36,394 bases of DNA from an uncultured Mycolicibacterium sp. (GTDB lineage Bacteria > Actinomycetota > Actinomycetes > Mycobacteriales > Mycobacteriaceae). Shown piece by piece: positions 9,682 through 18,363 of this stretch (its first letter is position 1; every line of letters begins with the position of its first letter). The position numbers and the translations under genes are program-made. Location of the stretch: contig CAMFLL010000030.1 of assembly GCA_945957405.1 (NCBI GenBank), positions 1-36,394 on the forward strand, written 5' to 3'. The notes below the pieces were generated by a model. It was not told the DNA's origin. It searched no databases and saw only the letters and a list, made by a program, of their open reading frames with translations.

Positions 9682-9704
9682 TATATACCCCCATGGGGTA
9701 TATA
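9682..9704. promoter_or_regulatory. CsoR-like metal-responsive operator
   Basis: TATATACCCC-CAT-GGGGTATATA: perfect 10-bp inverted repeat, 8 bp upstream of the P-type ATPase GTG start. Confidence 0.75.
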
Positions 9705-9712
9705 GTGACGGG

Positions 9713-11755
9713 GTGGCGCATGTCGAGCACTCAGAGCACACCGGACAGCACAGTGGGCATACCGGACACGCCCATGGGCACGGTGACCACGTGGCCATGT
9801 TCCGAAGGCTGTTCTGGATCATGCTCGTGTTGGCGGTGCCCACGGTGCTGTTGTCGGGCATGTTCGCGATGATCATCGGCTATCGGGTGCCGGACTTCCC
9901 GGGTGCGCAATGGGTCTCGCCCGCCCTGGGGACGATCATGTACCTCTGGGGTGGTCGTCCGTTCCTGACCGGGGCAGTGAGTGAGATCCGTTCGCGCACA
10001 CCGGGAATGATGTTGCTCATCGGACTCGCGATCACCGTCGCCTTCCTCTCGTCGTGGGGTGCGAGTCTCGGCGTGCTCGGCCACGAACTGGACTTCTGGT
10101 GGGAACTGGCGCTGCTCATCGTCATCATGCTGCTGGGCCACTGGATCGAGATGCGCTCCCTGGCGCAGACCACGTCGGCGCTGGATTCGCTTGCCGCACT
10201 GCTCCCCGACGAGGCCGAACGCGTCGAGGACGACGACCGCATCGTGACGGTCGCGCCCGTCGACCTGCTGGTCGGTGATGTCGTCCTGATCAGACCCGGT
10301 GCGCGGGTGCCCGCCGACGGTGTCATCGTCGACGGGGCAGCCGCCATGGACGAGTCGATGGTCACCGGGGAATCGCGTACCGTGCCACGTGGGGTCGGCG
10401 ACAATGTGGTCGCCGGCACCTCTGCCACCGATTCCGCACTGCGGGTCCGTGTCACGGCCGTCGGTGACGATACCGCGCTGGCCGGAATCCAGCGGCTGGT
10501 CGCCGAGGCACAGAATTCGTCCTCGCGCGCGCAGCGGCTGGCCGATCGAGCCGCAGGGTGGTTGTTCTGGTTCGCGCTGGGCGCGGCGATCATCACGGCG
10601 GTCGCGTGGACTGCGCTCGGTCACCCGGATCAGGCGGTGATCAGGGCTATCACGGTGCTCGTCATCGCCTGCCCGCATGCGCTGGGCCTGGCCATCCCGC
10701 TGGTGGTGTCGATCGCCACCGAACGCGCCGCCCGCGGTGGAGTGCTGATCAAGGATCGGCTGGCGCTGGAACGGATGCGGCTGGTCGACGCGGTGCTGTT
10801 CGACAAGACCGGCACCCTGACCAAGGGGGAGCCTGCCGTGATCGCGGTCGACGGCGGTGACGACGTGCTGGCCCTCGCGGCGGCCGTTGAGGCGGATTCC
10901 GAGCATCCGCTGGCCCGGGCGATCGTCGCGGCGGCCGCCGAACGACGGCTCGTGGTGCCCAAGGTCACGGGATTCCAGTCATCACCTGCGCTGGGCGTGA
11001 CTGCGTACGTCGATGCCCGGGAGATCAGGGTGGGCGGCCCGAGAATGCTCGATCAGCTGGGTGTGGCAGCACCGGCATCCGTGATGCCCGCGGCGGCAAC
11101 GGTGCTGTACGTGGTCGCCGACGGCGTGGTGACCGGCACACTGGCGCTGGCCGACGAGATCCGCAGCGAGTCGCGCCCGGCCATCGATGCGCTGCGGAGC
11201 GCCGGCGTGGGGGTGGTGATGATCACCGGCGATGCACCCGAGGTCGCCGACGCCGTGGCCGCTCAGCTCGGAATCGACCGGGTCTTCGCCGGTGTGCGGC
11301 CGGAGGACAAGGCGGCCAGGGTCACCGAGTTGCAGCGCGAAGGACACACGGTCGCGATGGTGGGTGACGGCGTCAACGATGCACCCGGACTCGCGGCCGC
11401 CGCTGCCGACGGCGGCGTCGGCATCGCCATCGGGGCGGGCACCGACGTCGCGATATCGTCGGCGGGCTTCATACTCGCCGGATCCGACCCACGGTCGGTG
11501 CTCTCGGTCATCGAACTGTCCAAGGCCAGCTACCGCAAGATGCAGCAGAACCTGTGGTGGGCTGCGGGTTACAACCTGGTGTCGGTGCCGCTGGCAGCGG
11601 GTGTCCTGGCGCCGATCGGGTTCGTGATGCCGATGTCGGTGGGGGCGCTGCTGATGTCCCTGTCGACCGTCATCGTGGCGCTCAACGCGCAACTGCTACG
11701 GCGTCTCGACCTGCGTCCCGAGGCCAGTGTTCCCATCCCCGGCGGGCTCGGTTAG
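9713..11755 (+). CDS. heavy-metal translocating P1B-type ATPase (CPH class, CopB-like) with His-rich N-terminus
   Basis: HVEHSEHTGQHSGHTGHAHGHGDH, VTGES, ACPHALGLAIPL, DKTGTLTKGE, MVGDGVNDAPGLAAA. Confidence 0.93.
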   Translation: MAHVEHSEHTGQHSGHTGHAHGHGDHVAMFRRLFWIMLVLAVPTVLLSGMFAMIIGYRVPDFPGAQWVSPALGTIMYLWGGRPFLTGAVSEIRSRTPGMMLLIGLAITVAFLSSWGASLGVLGHELDFWWELALLIVIMLLGHWIEMRSLAQTTSALDSLAALLPDEAERVEDDDRIVTVAPVDLLVGDVVLIRPGARVPADGVIVDGAAAMDESMVTGESRTVPRGVGDNVVAGTSATDSALRVRVTAVGDDTALAGIQRLVAEAQNSSSRAQRLADRAAGWLFWFALGAAIITAVAWTALGHPDQAVIRAITVLVIACPHALGLAIPLVVSIATERAARGGVLIKDRLALERMRLVDAVLFDKTGTLTKGEPAVIAVDGGDDVLALAAAVEADSEHPLARAIVAAAAERRLVVPKVTGFQSSPALGVTAYVDAREIRVGGPRMLDQLGVAAPASVMPAAATVLYVVADGVVTGTLALADEIRSESRPAIDALRSAGVGVVMITGDAPEVADAVAAQLGIDRVFAGVRPEDKAARVTELQREGHTVAMVGDGVNDAPGLAAAAADGGVGIAIGAGTDVAISSAGFILAGSDPRSVLSVIELSKASYRKMQQNLWWAAGYNLVSVPLAAGVLAPIGFVMPMSVGALLMSLSTVIVALNAQLLRRLDLRPEASVPIPGGLG

Positions 11756-11798
11756 CTTGGAGGCGGCGATCCGCCGATGGATAAGACGGAGGGGTCCG

Positions 11799-12248
11799 AT
11801 GCGCAAATCCGATCGTGTCGCCGAAGGCGGGGCATGGCTGCTCGAGAATGGTCACCGCGTCCTGCTGGCCCTCACCGGCGGTCGCTTCCCACGGACGGTG
11901 ATGGGCATGTTGACCGTCGAGCTGCACACCGTCGGCCGCAAATCCGGTAAGCCGTACGCAAACCTGCTGACCAGCCCGGTCCACGACGACAACCGCCTCG
12001 TCGTGGTCGCCTCGAAGGGCGGTCACCAGGATCATCCCGACTGGTACAAGAACCTGGTGGCCAATCCGGAGGTGACTGTGACGATCGACGGGCGTGACGT
12101 GCCGATGCGGGCCCGCACGGCCACGGCCGAGGAGCGGGCGCAGCTGTGGCCGCAGGTGGTCAAGGCGTACAAGGGTTACGACGGCTACCAACGCAACACC
12201 GACCGGCAGATTCCGCTGGTGATCTGCGAGAAACGCCCCGCGAGCTGA
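11799..12248 (+). CDS. nitroreductase/deazaflavin (F420)-dependent oxidoreductase family protein (Ddn-like)
   Basis: LTVELHTVGRKSGKPYANLLTSPVHDDNRLVVVASKGGHQDHPDWYKNLVANPEVTV is characteristic of the Ddn family. Confidence 0.9.
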   Translation: MRKSDRVAEGGAWLLENGHRVLLALTGGRFPRTVMGMLTVELHTVGRKSGKPYANLLTSPVHDDNRLVVVASKGGHQDHPDWYKNLVANPEVTVTIDGRDVPMRARTATAEERAQLWPQVVKAYKGYDGYQRNTDRQIPLVICEKRPAS

Positions 12249-12273
12249 GATCCTCAGCGGGCGGGGCGGTTTC
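12230..12273. terminator. bidirectional hairpin terminator overlapping the ddn-like stop codon
   Basis: GAAA-CGCCCCGC-ga-GCTGAG-atc-CTCAGC-gg-GCGGGGCG-g-TTTC; long stem between convergent ddn-like gene and ptsH. Confidence 0.82.
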
Positions 12274-12286
12274 GCGTCGTCGCGGG

Positions 12287-12547
12287 TTACTCGGCGTCGA
12301 GATCCTTCTGGACCAGCTCGGCGACAGTGGCGACCGCGGCCTCGCTTTCCGACGCCACGGTCACCTGGGCGCCGTTACCCGCGCCCAGCGTCATGATCAT
12401 CAATGCCGAACCCGCGTCGACCGGCTCACCGCCGTCGACCGACAGGGTCACGGGAACACCGGCGTTGACGACGGCCTCTGCGATGATCGCAGCGGGCCGG
12501 GCGTGCAGGCCGACGGCCGATCCGACGATCACGGTCTTGGTGTGCAT
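12287..12547 (-). CDS. ptsH: HPr family phosphocarrier protein
   Basis: VGSAVGLHARPAAIIAEAV active-site His motif; 86 aa; adjacent to fruA. Confidence 0.93.
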   Translation of the reverse strand: MHTKTVIVGSAVGLHARPAAIIAEAVVNAGVPVTLSVDGGEPVDAGSALMIMTLGAGNGAQVTVASESEAAVATVAELVQKDLDAE

Positions 12548-12604
12548 GTGCTTTCCCTTCTGAGGATTTCTGAATCGCTATGACTGGTTGGGATGGTCGG
12601 TGGT

Positions 12605-14683
12605 TCAGGCGTTGGCGAGGGCGGGCGCGTCCTCCGGAGCCGCCTTGTTGCTGGTGAACTGCTTCGCGGCCAGCACCGCAATGGCGCTCACGATGGTGCC
12701 GGCGGCCAAGGCCACGATGAACCACACCAGATTGCCGATCGCGAAGAACACGAAGATACCGCCGTGCGGCGCCTTGAGCGTGACATTGAAGGCCATGATG
12801 AGCGCACCGGTGACGGCGCCGCCTGCCATCATCGACGGGATGACGCGCAGCGGATCGGCGGCCGCGAACGGGATGGCACCCTCGGAGATGAACGAGGCGC
12901 CCAGAAGCCATGCGGCGCGGCCGTTCTCCCGCTCGGGCTCGCTGAACATCCCCGGGCGCAGCGTAGTGGCCAGAGCCATCGCCAGCGGCGGCACCATACC
13001 CGCGGCCATCACCGCTGCCATGATCCGCAACGACGATTCGTCGGTCACCACCAGGCCCGCCGTGGCGAACGCGTAGGCCGCCTTGTTGACCGGACCGCCG
13101 AGGTCGAAGCACATCATCAGGCCCAGGATGATGCCGAGGATGATCACCGAGCTCCCCGACAGTCCGCCGAGCCAGTTGGTCAGTCCGGATGTGATGGCCG
13201 CCAACGGCTTGCCCAGCAGCATGAACATCAGCAGACCGACGATCAGCGAGGCGAACAACGGGATGATCACCACGGGCATCAGGCCACGGAACCACTGGGG
13301 CACCTTGGCCCGGCTGATCCACAGTGCTGCGAAGCCAGCGATCAGGCCGCCCACGATACCGCCGATGAAGCCTCCGCCGACGAATACCGCGACGGCGCCC
13401 GCGGTGAAACCGGGTGCGATACCGGGGCGGTCGGCGATCGCGAAGGCGATGTAGCCGGCCAGTGCCGGGACCAGGAACATGAACGCGAGCTGCCCCAGCG
13501 TGAAGAGCACCGCACCCAGGTACTGCACCAGGCCGCCGGGTGGCAGATCGGTCAACGTGTTGGTGACGGCGATGTGGTTGCCGAGGGAGTTCATCCCGAA
13601 TGCCAACGGTTTTGCACCGTCGGGAGCGTTGGCGATGTCGTAACCCGCGAACAGGAAGCCGAGGGCGATCAACAGACCGCCTGCGGCCACGAACGGGATC
13701 ATGTAGCTCACGCCGGTCAGCAGGATCTGCCGCGTCCGGGTGCCCCACCCGACACCGCCGGAACTCGACGGTCCACCCGCGGCGGCAGCGGCGGCATCAC
13801 CTTCTACTCGGGCGGCGTTGGGGTTGTCGGCGGCGGCGATGGCCTCGGCGATCATCTTGTCGGGTTCGTTGATGGCGCGTTTGACACCGGAGGCGATCAA
13901 CGGCTTACCGGCGAAGCGCGCCCTGTCTTTGACGCCGACGTCGGTGGCGAAGATGACCGCGTCGGCGCTCGCGATGGTGGCAGCCGCCAACGGGGTGCTG
14001 CCCGAGGAGCCCTGCGTCTCGACCACGAAGTTGGCTCCGGCACGCTCGGCCGCCAGCTTCAGCGAGTCGGCAGCCATGTAGGTATGCGCGATACCGGTGG
14101 GGCAGGCCGTGATGGCGATGATGGTCTTCGTTGCGGGCGTGGACTTTTCGGCGGCGTCGGCCGCCGCGGCGGGTGCCGGGGTGGCGGCGGGTGCCGGGGT
14201 GGCCGCGGGTGCGGCGGGAGCCGGGTTGATCACACCGTCGACCAACCCGACCACGGCCTCCTTCGAGGATGCCGCGCGCAACGATTCGACGAATTCGGGG
14301 CGGACGAGTGCGCGCGCCAGACTCGACAGCAGCTTCATGTGTTCGGCGCCGCCGGAATCCGGGGCGGCGATCAGGAACACCAGGTCGGCGGGTCCATCCG
14401 GGGCGCCGAAATCGACGGCCGGTGCCAGCCGGGCGAATCCGATGGTCGGTGAGTCGACGTACGGTGAACGGCAGTGCGGGATGGCGATGCCGCCCGGCAG
14501 GCCCGTGGCGGACTGGGCCTCCCGGGCCATCGCGGCGCCCACCAGGCCGTCGCGGTCATTGGCGCGCCCGGCCTCCGCGAGGGCTCCGGCGATGCGGCCG
14601 ATCACGGCTTCCTTGTCGGAGCCGGCGTCGACGTCGAGCAGGACGATGTCCTCGGTCGTGATCGGTTGAGTTGGTTCGGTCAT
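12605..14683 (-). CDS. fruA: fructose-specific PTS transporter EIIABC
   Basis: EIIA GGIAIPHCRSP, EIIB ITACPTGIAHTYMAADSL, followed by a multi-TM EIIC domain; Ala/Pro linker APAAPAATPAPAATPAPAAA. Confidence 0.95.
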   Translation of the reverse strand: MTEPTQPITTEDIVLLDVDAGSDKEAVIGRIAGALAEAGRANDRDGLVGAAMAREAQSATGLPGGIAIPHCRSPYVDSPTIGFARLAPAVDFGAPDGPADLVFLIAAPDSGGAEHMKLLSSLARALVRPEFVESLRAASSKEAVVGLVDGVINPAPAAPAATPAPAATPAPAAAADAAEKSTPATKTIIAITACPTGIAHTYMAADSLKLAAERAGANFVVETQGSSGSTPLAAATIASADAVIFATDVGVKDRARFAGKPLIASGVKRAINEPDKMIAEAIAAADNPNAARVEGDAAAAAAGGPSSSGGVGWGTRTRQILLTGVSYMIPFVAAGGLLIALGFLFAGYDIANAPDGAKPLAFGMNSLGNHIAVTNTLTDLPPGGLVQYLGAVLFTLGQLAFMFLVPALAGYIAFAIADRPGIAPGFTAGAVAVFVGGGFIGGIVGGLIAGFAALWISRAKVPQWFRGLMPVVIIPLFASLIVGLLMFMLLGKPLAAITSGLTNWLGGLSGSSVIILGIILGLMMCFDLGGPVNKAAYAFATAGLVVTDESSLRIMAAVMAAGMVPPLAMALATTLRPGMFSEPERENGRAAWLLGASFISEGAIPFAAADPLRVIPSMMAGGAVTGALIMAFNVTLKAPHGGIFVFFAIGNLVWFIVALAAGTIVSAIAVLAAKQFTSNKAAPEDAPALANA

Positions 14684-14752
14684 CGGTTACACCTTTGTCG
14701 TGGTTGCGGTTCGTTGTCTTGGTTTTTGAGCGAGCTGTCGGTGCGCAGTGCG

Positions 14753-15739
14753 TCAGAGCAGATTTGGGGCTATCGACACCACGCGGACGGCGTCGAGGTC
14801 GATCTGGGCCGGTACCGGCAACGCCGATCCGGGTAGGGCGGCCGCCGCCGAGCCGTACGCGACCGCCATCTGCAGCCGCCGAGGTGCCTCGGCGCCCGCG
14901 AGGTCTGCCCGGACGTACCCCGCCAGTGACGAGTCACCTGCGCCGACGGTGCTCTTCGGGACGATCGGCGGCGGTGTGGCCAGCCAGGCGCCGTTGCCGT
15001 CGACCAGCACGGCACCCGCCGCGCCGAGCGTGGCCAGGACGCTGCCGACGCCGCGGCCGACAAGATCCAGGGCCGCCGCCACAACGGGCCCTGGATCACC
15101 CTGTGCGACGGCGTTTTCCAGGCTTTCCGCCGACACGCCGGCGAGCCCGGCAAGTTCCTCGGCATTGGGCTTGATCAGATCCGGCGCCGCGATATCGAAG
15201 GCTGCGGCAAGCGCGGACAGCGGTCCCTCGGAGGTGTCGACCGCGACCTTGCAGCTCTGGCTCCGCAACCTCGCGACCACGTCGGCGTACCAGTCCTGTG
15301 GCGCACCGGGCGGCAGCGAGCCGGAGAGCACAACCCAGGTTGCCGTGGCGGCGTGGGCCGTGACCGCGGCCGTCAGATCGGTCAGCGCCGCACCGCCAAG
15401 GGGGGCGCCCGGCTCGTTGAGTTTGGTTGTGGTGCCGTCGATCTCGGTGATGGCCAGGTTGGTGCGGACCTGCCCTGGGACTGGCACCGGATGGTAGGGC
15501 ACCCCGGTCTGGTCGAGCGCGGCGAGGAACGGGTCACCGGCCGCGGCGGGCATGACGGCCACCGCCTCGATACCGGCGAGGGTCAGCGCGCGGGCGACGT
15601 TGACGCCCTTGCCGCCCGGTTCGTTGGACACCGACTGCACGCGGTGCACGGCCCCGCGGGTCAGCGTGGTGGCCAGCGTGACCGTGCGGTCGATGCTGGG
15701 GTTCGGTGTCACGGTGACAACCGGTGCTTGGGCGTTCAT
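14753..15739 (-). CDS. fruK: 1-phosphofructokinase (PfkB family)
   Basis: TVTPNPSIDRTV, NEPGGKGVNVARAL, STVGAGDSSLAGYV PfkB motifs; between fruA and the DeoR regulator. Confidence 0.94.
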   Translation of the reverse strand: MNAQAPVVTVTPNPSIDRTVTLATTLTRGAVHRVQSVSNEPGGKGVNVARALTLAGIEAVAVMPAAAGDPFLAALDQTGVPYHPVPVPGQVRTNLAITEIDGTTTKLNEPGAPLGGAALTDLTAAVTAHAATATWVVLSGSLPPGAPQDWYADVVARLRSQSCKVAVDTSEGPLSALAAAFDIAAPDLIKPNAEELAGLAGVSAESLENAVAQGDPGPVVAAALDLVGRGVGSVLATLGAAGAVLVDGNGAWLATPPPIVPKSTVGAGDSSLAGYVRADLAGAEAPRRLQMAVAYGSAAAALPGSALPVPAQIDLDAVRVVSIAPNLL

Positions 15740-16503
15740 GCCAGGACCACCTCGACTCCGTGTTCGGTCAGTGCAGTGCGGTCGGCGTCGCTGATCTCGT
15801 CGTCGGTGACCAGGGCGTCGACACTGTCGATCGGAGCGAAGCTGACGAAGTCCTCCTGGCCCACCTTGGTGGAATCGGCGACCACGACGACGTAGTTGGC
15901 GCTGCGCACCATGGCGCGCTTGACGGCGGCCTCTTCGGTGTCCGGAGTGGACAGGCCGTGCCCGACGGTGATGCCGTTGGTGCCGATGAACGCGATGTCG
16001 ACCCGCATGGTGTCGAGCACACGCAGCACCTGATCACCGACGGCGGCCTGGGTGAGTCCGCGGACGCGACCACCGAGCAGCTGCAGAGTCACCGAGGGCA
16101 TGGCGGCCACCCGCGCGGCAATCGGCACCGAGTTGGTGACGACCACGAGGTCGCGATCTGTCGGAAGCAGTGCGGCCACCCGCGCGGTGGTGGTGCCGGC
16201 GTCGAACAGGACGCTGGCACCGGAGAGGGGGAGGAATTCACCGGCGGCCCGGGCGATGGCGTCCTTGACGTCGGAGCGGGTGGTCTCCCGCTCGCTGACA
16301 CCAGCCTCGACGACGTGTAGTGCGCGCGCCGGCACGGCCCCGCCGTGGACCCGGCGCAGCAGGCCGGCCCGGTCGAGCACAGCCAGATCGCGGCGCACCG
16401 TCTCGGTGGTGACGGCGTAGGTGTCCGCCAGCTCGGCCACTGAGGCGCGTCCGCGCGCCATCACCAGGGTGGCGATCGCTTGTTGGCGTTCTTCTGGGTA
16501 CAC
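15736..16503 (-). CDS. fruR: DeoR/GlpR family transcriptional regulator of the fructose operon
   Basis: MYPEERQQAIATLVMARGRASVAELADTYAVTTETVRRDLAVLDRAGLLRRVHGGAV DeoR HTH; overlaps fruK by 4 bp. Confidence 0.92.
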   Translation of the reverse strand: MYPEERQQAIATLVMARGRASVAELADTYAVTTETVRRDLAVLDRAGLLRRVHGGAVPARALHVVEAGVSERETTRSDVKDAIARAAGEFLPLSGASVLFDAGTTTARVAALLPTDRDLVVVTNSVPIAARVAAMPSVTLQLLGGRVRGLTQAAVGDQVLRVLDTMRVDIAFIGTNGITVGHGLSTPDTEEAAVKRAMVRSANYVVVVADSTKVGQEDFVSFAPIDSVDALVTDDEISDADRTALTEHGVEVVLA

Positions 16504-16570
16504 GACGCTCCGATTGTGTTTGTTTGAGCCCGTTTGAATGTTGATATGTGTTGTTTTACGCCTATTCGTG

Positions 16571-16598
16571 TTGACTTGTCAATGTTTTTCTGTAATCT
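16571..16598 (+). promoter_or_regulatory. near-consensus SigA-type promoter for ptsI
   Basis: TTGACT (16571-16576), 16-nt spacer, TAATCT (16593-16598), ATG at 16606. Confidence 0.6.
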
Positions 16599-16605
16599 GG
16601 TTCAC

Positions 16606-18312
16606 ATGACCTCGACCGCCACAGCTGCGTCACAGTCCCCGGGTACGCCTGCATCAGTACTCACCGGGGTACCTGTGGTGCCCGGCCTCGCCTATGCCCC
16701 TGTCATCCGTCCCGGCCGCCTGCCTGACCTCGACGATCTCGCCGCGGCCCCGGGCGTGGCGGAAGAAGACCGCGACGTCGAATCGAGCCGGTTCGCAGCG
16801 GCGGCCGTGGCCGTGGCCGACCGCCTGCGTGAGCGCGCAGCCCACGCCACCGGGTCGGCATCGGAGGTGCTCGCTGCCACCGCCACGCTCGCGCAGGACA
16901 GGGCGTGGCTCGGTGCGGCCGACAAACGCATCAAGGACGGTGCCTCAGCCGTGCGGGCCACATCCGAGGCGGTGGCCCAGTTCGTCGACATGTTCACCAA
17001 GATGGGTGGACTGATGGCCGAGCGCGTGACCGATCTGAAGGACATCCGCGACCGCGTGATCGCCGAGCTGCGCGGGCTGCCCGAACCGGGTGTGCCGCTA
17101 CCTGACGAGCCGTCGGTGTTGTGCGCCGAGGATCTGGCGCCCGCCGACACCGCCGGGCTGGATCCCGCGCTGATCATCGGACTGGCCACCACGCTCGGTG
17201 GGCCCACCAGTCACACCGCGATCATCGCGCGGCAATTGGGCATACCGTGCGTCGTCGCGGTGGGCGGTCTGGACGCCGTCGAACCGGGCACCCGGGTGCT
17301 GCTCGACGGGACGCGGGGCACGGTGACGCTCTCGCCCGATGTCGCCGAGGCCACCGCCGCTGTCGACGCCGCCGCGAAGGCTGCGGCGGCCCAGGCGAAC
17401 TGGACCGGGCCGGGGGCCACCGCCGACGGACACGTCGTCGCGGTCCTGGCCAACGTGCAGGACGGTGCCGCCGCACGCGCCGCCCGTGCCACCCCGGCGG
17501 AAGGCATCGGCCTGTTCCGCACCGAATTGTGCTTCCTCAACAGTGAAGTCGAGCCCACCGTCGATGAGCAGGCCCAGATCTATGCGGAGGTGCTGCAGGC
17601 CTTCGCCGGCGCCAAGGTCGTCGTGCGCACGCTCGATGCGGGGTCGGACAAGCCGCTGAAATTCGCCGGTCATCCTGAGGAGGCCAATCCTGCGCTGGGC
17701 GTCCGCGGGATCCGGATCGCCGTCGGCAACCCGGGCCTGCTGGATCGACAGTTGGCGGCCATCGCTTCCGCGGCCGAGCAGACCGGTAACGCGCCGTGGG
17801 TGATGGCGCCGATGATCGCCACGGCCGACGAAGCCAAGCAGTTCGCCGAGCAGGCGCGCGGATACGGACTGACGCCCGGCGTGATGATCGAGGTGCCCGC
17901 GGCGGCGTTGCTCGCCGACCGCATCCTGGCGCACGTCGACTTCCTGTCGATCGGTACCAACGATCTGGCGCAGTACACCATGGCCGCCGACCGGATGTCG
18001 GCCGATCTGGCCACCCTCACCGACCCCTGGCAGCCCGGTGTGCTGGCCCTGGTGTCGATGACGGCGCGGGCAGGTGCGGCCGCAGGCAAACCGGTGGGTG
18101 TGTGTGGCGAGGCGGCGGCCGACCCGCTGCTGGCCTGCGTCCTCGTCGGCCTCGGCATCACATCGTTGTCGGCCGCCGCGGCGGCGGTTCCGGCGGTCGG
18201 AGCCAAGCTGGCGTCGGTCACCTTGGAGCGCTGCCGGGAAGCGGCGGACGCGGTGCTGGTGACGGCCAGTGCCGCCGAGGCCCGGTCGGCCGCGCTGGCC
18301 ATTCTGGAATAA
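16606..18312 (+). CDS. ptsI: PTS enzyme I, phosphoenolpyruvate-protein phosphotransferase
   Basis: GGPTSHTAIIARQLGIPCVVAVGG (phospho-His), LFRTELCFLNS, VRTLDAGSDKPLKF, FLSIGTNDLAQYTMAADR. Confidence 0.95.
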   Translation: MTSTATAASQSPGTPASVLTGVPVVPGLAYAPVIRPGRLPDLDDLAAAPGVAEEDRDVESSRFAAAAVAVADRLRERAAHATGSASEVLAATATLAQDRAWLGAADKRIKDGASAVRATSEAVAQFVDMFTKMGGLMAERVTDLKDIRDRVIAELRGLPEPGVPLPDEPSVLCAEDLAPADTAGLDPALIIGLATTLGGPTSHTAIIARQLGIPCVVAVGGLDAVEPGTRVLLDGTRGTVTLSPDVAEATAAVDAAAKAAAAQANWTGPGATADGHVVAVLANVQDGAAARAARATPAEGIGLFRTELCFLNSEVEPTVDEQAQIYAEVLQAFAGAKVVVRTLDAGSDKPLKFAGHPEEANPALGVRGIRIAVGNPGLLDRQLAAIASAAEQTGNAPWVMAPMIATADEAKQFAEQARGYGLTPGVMIEVPAAALLADRILAHVDFLSIGTNDLAQYTMAADRMSADLATLTDPWQPGVLALVSMTARAGAAAGKPVGVCGEAAADPLLACVLVGLGITSLSAAAAAVPAVGAKLASVTLERCREAADAVLVTASAAEARSAALAILE

Positions 18313-18313
18313 A

Positions 18314-18327
18314 CGGACCACAGTCCG
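18314..18327 (+). terminator. short hairpin directly after ptsI stop
   Basis: CGGAC-CACA-GTCCG immediately after TAA; short stem, weak evidence. Confidence 0.35.
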
Positions 18328-18363
18328 GTTGAATGGGGTGACTCTGAGATCCAGGAGGTTCCC

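Noticed and set aside
11762-11775. GGCGG-cgat-CCGCC hairpin between the metal ATPase and Ddn-like gene
   Set aside because: Only a 5-bp stem with no U-tract; common by chance in high-GC DNA.
12593-14452. 619-aa plus-strand ORF
   Set aside because: Antisense to fruA, whose EIIABC motifs are unmistakable; the ORF is a low-complexity H/R/G-rich shadow frame of high-GC DNA.
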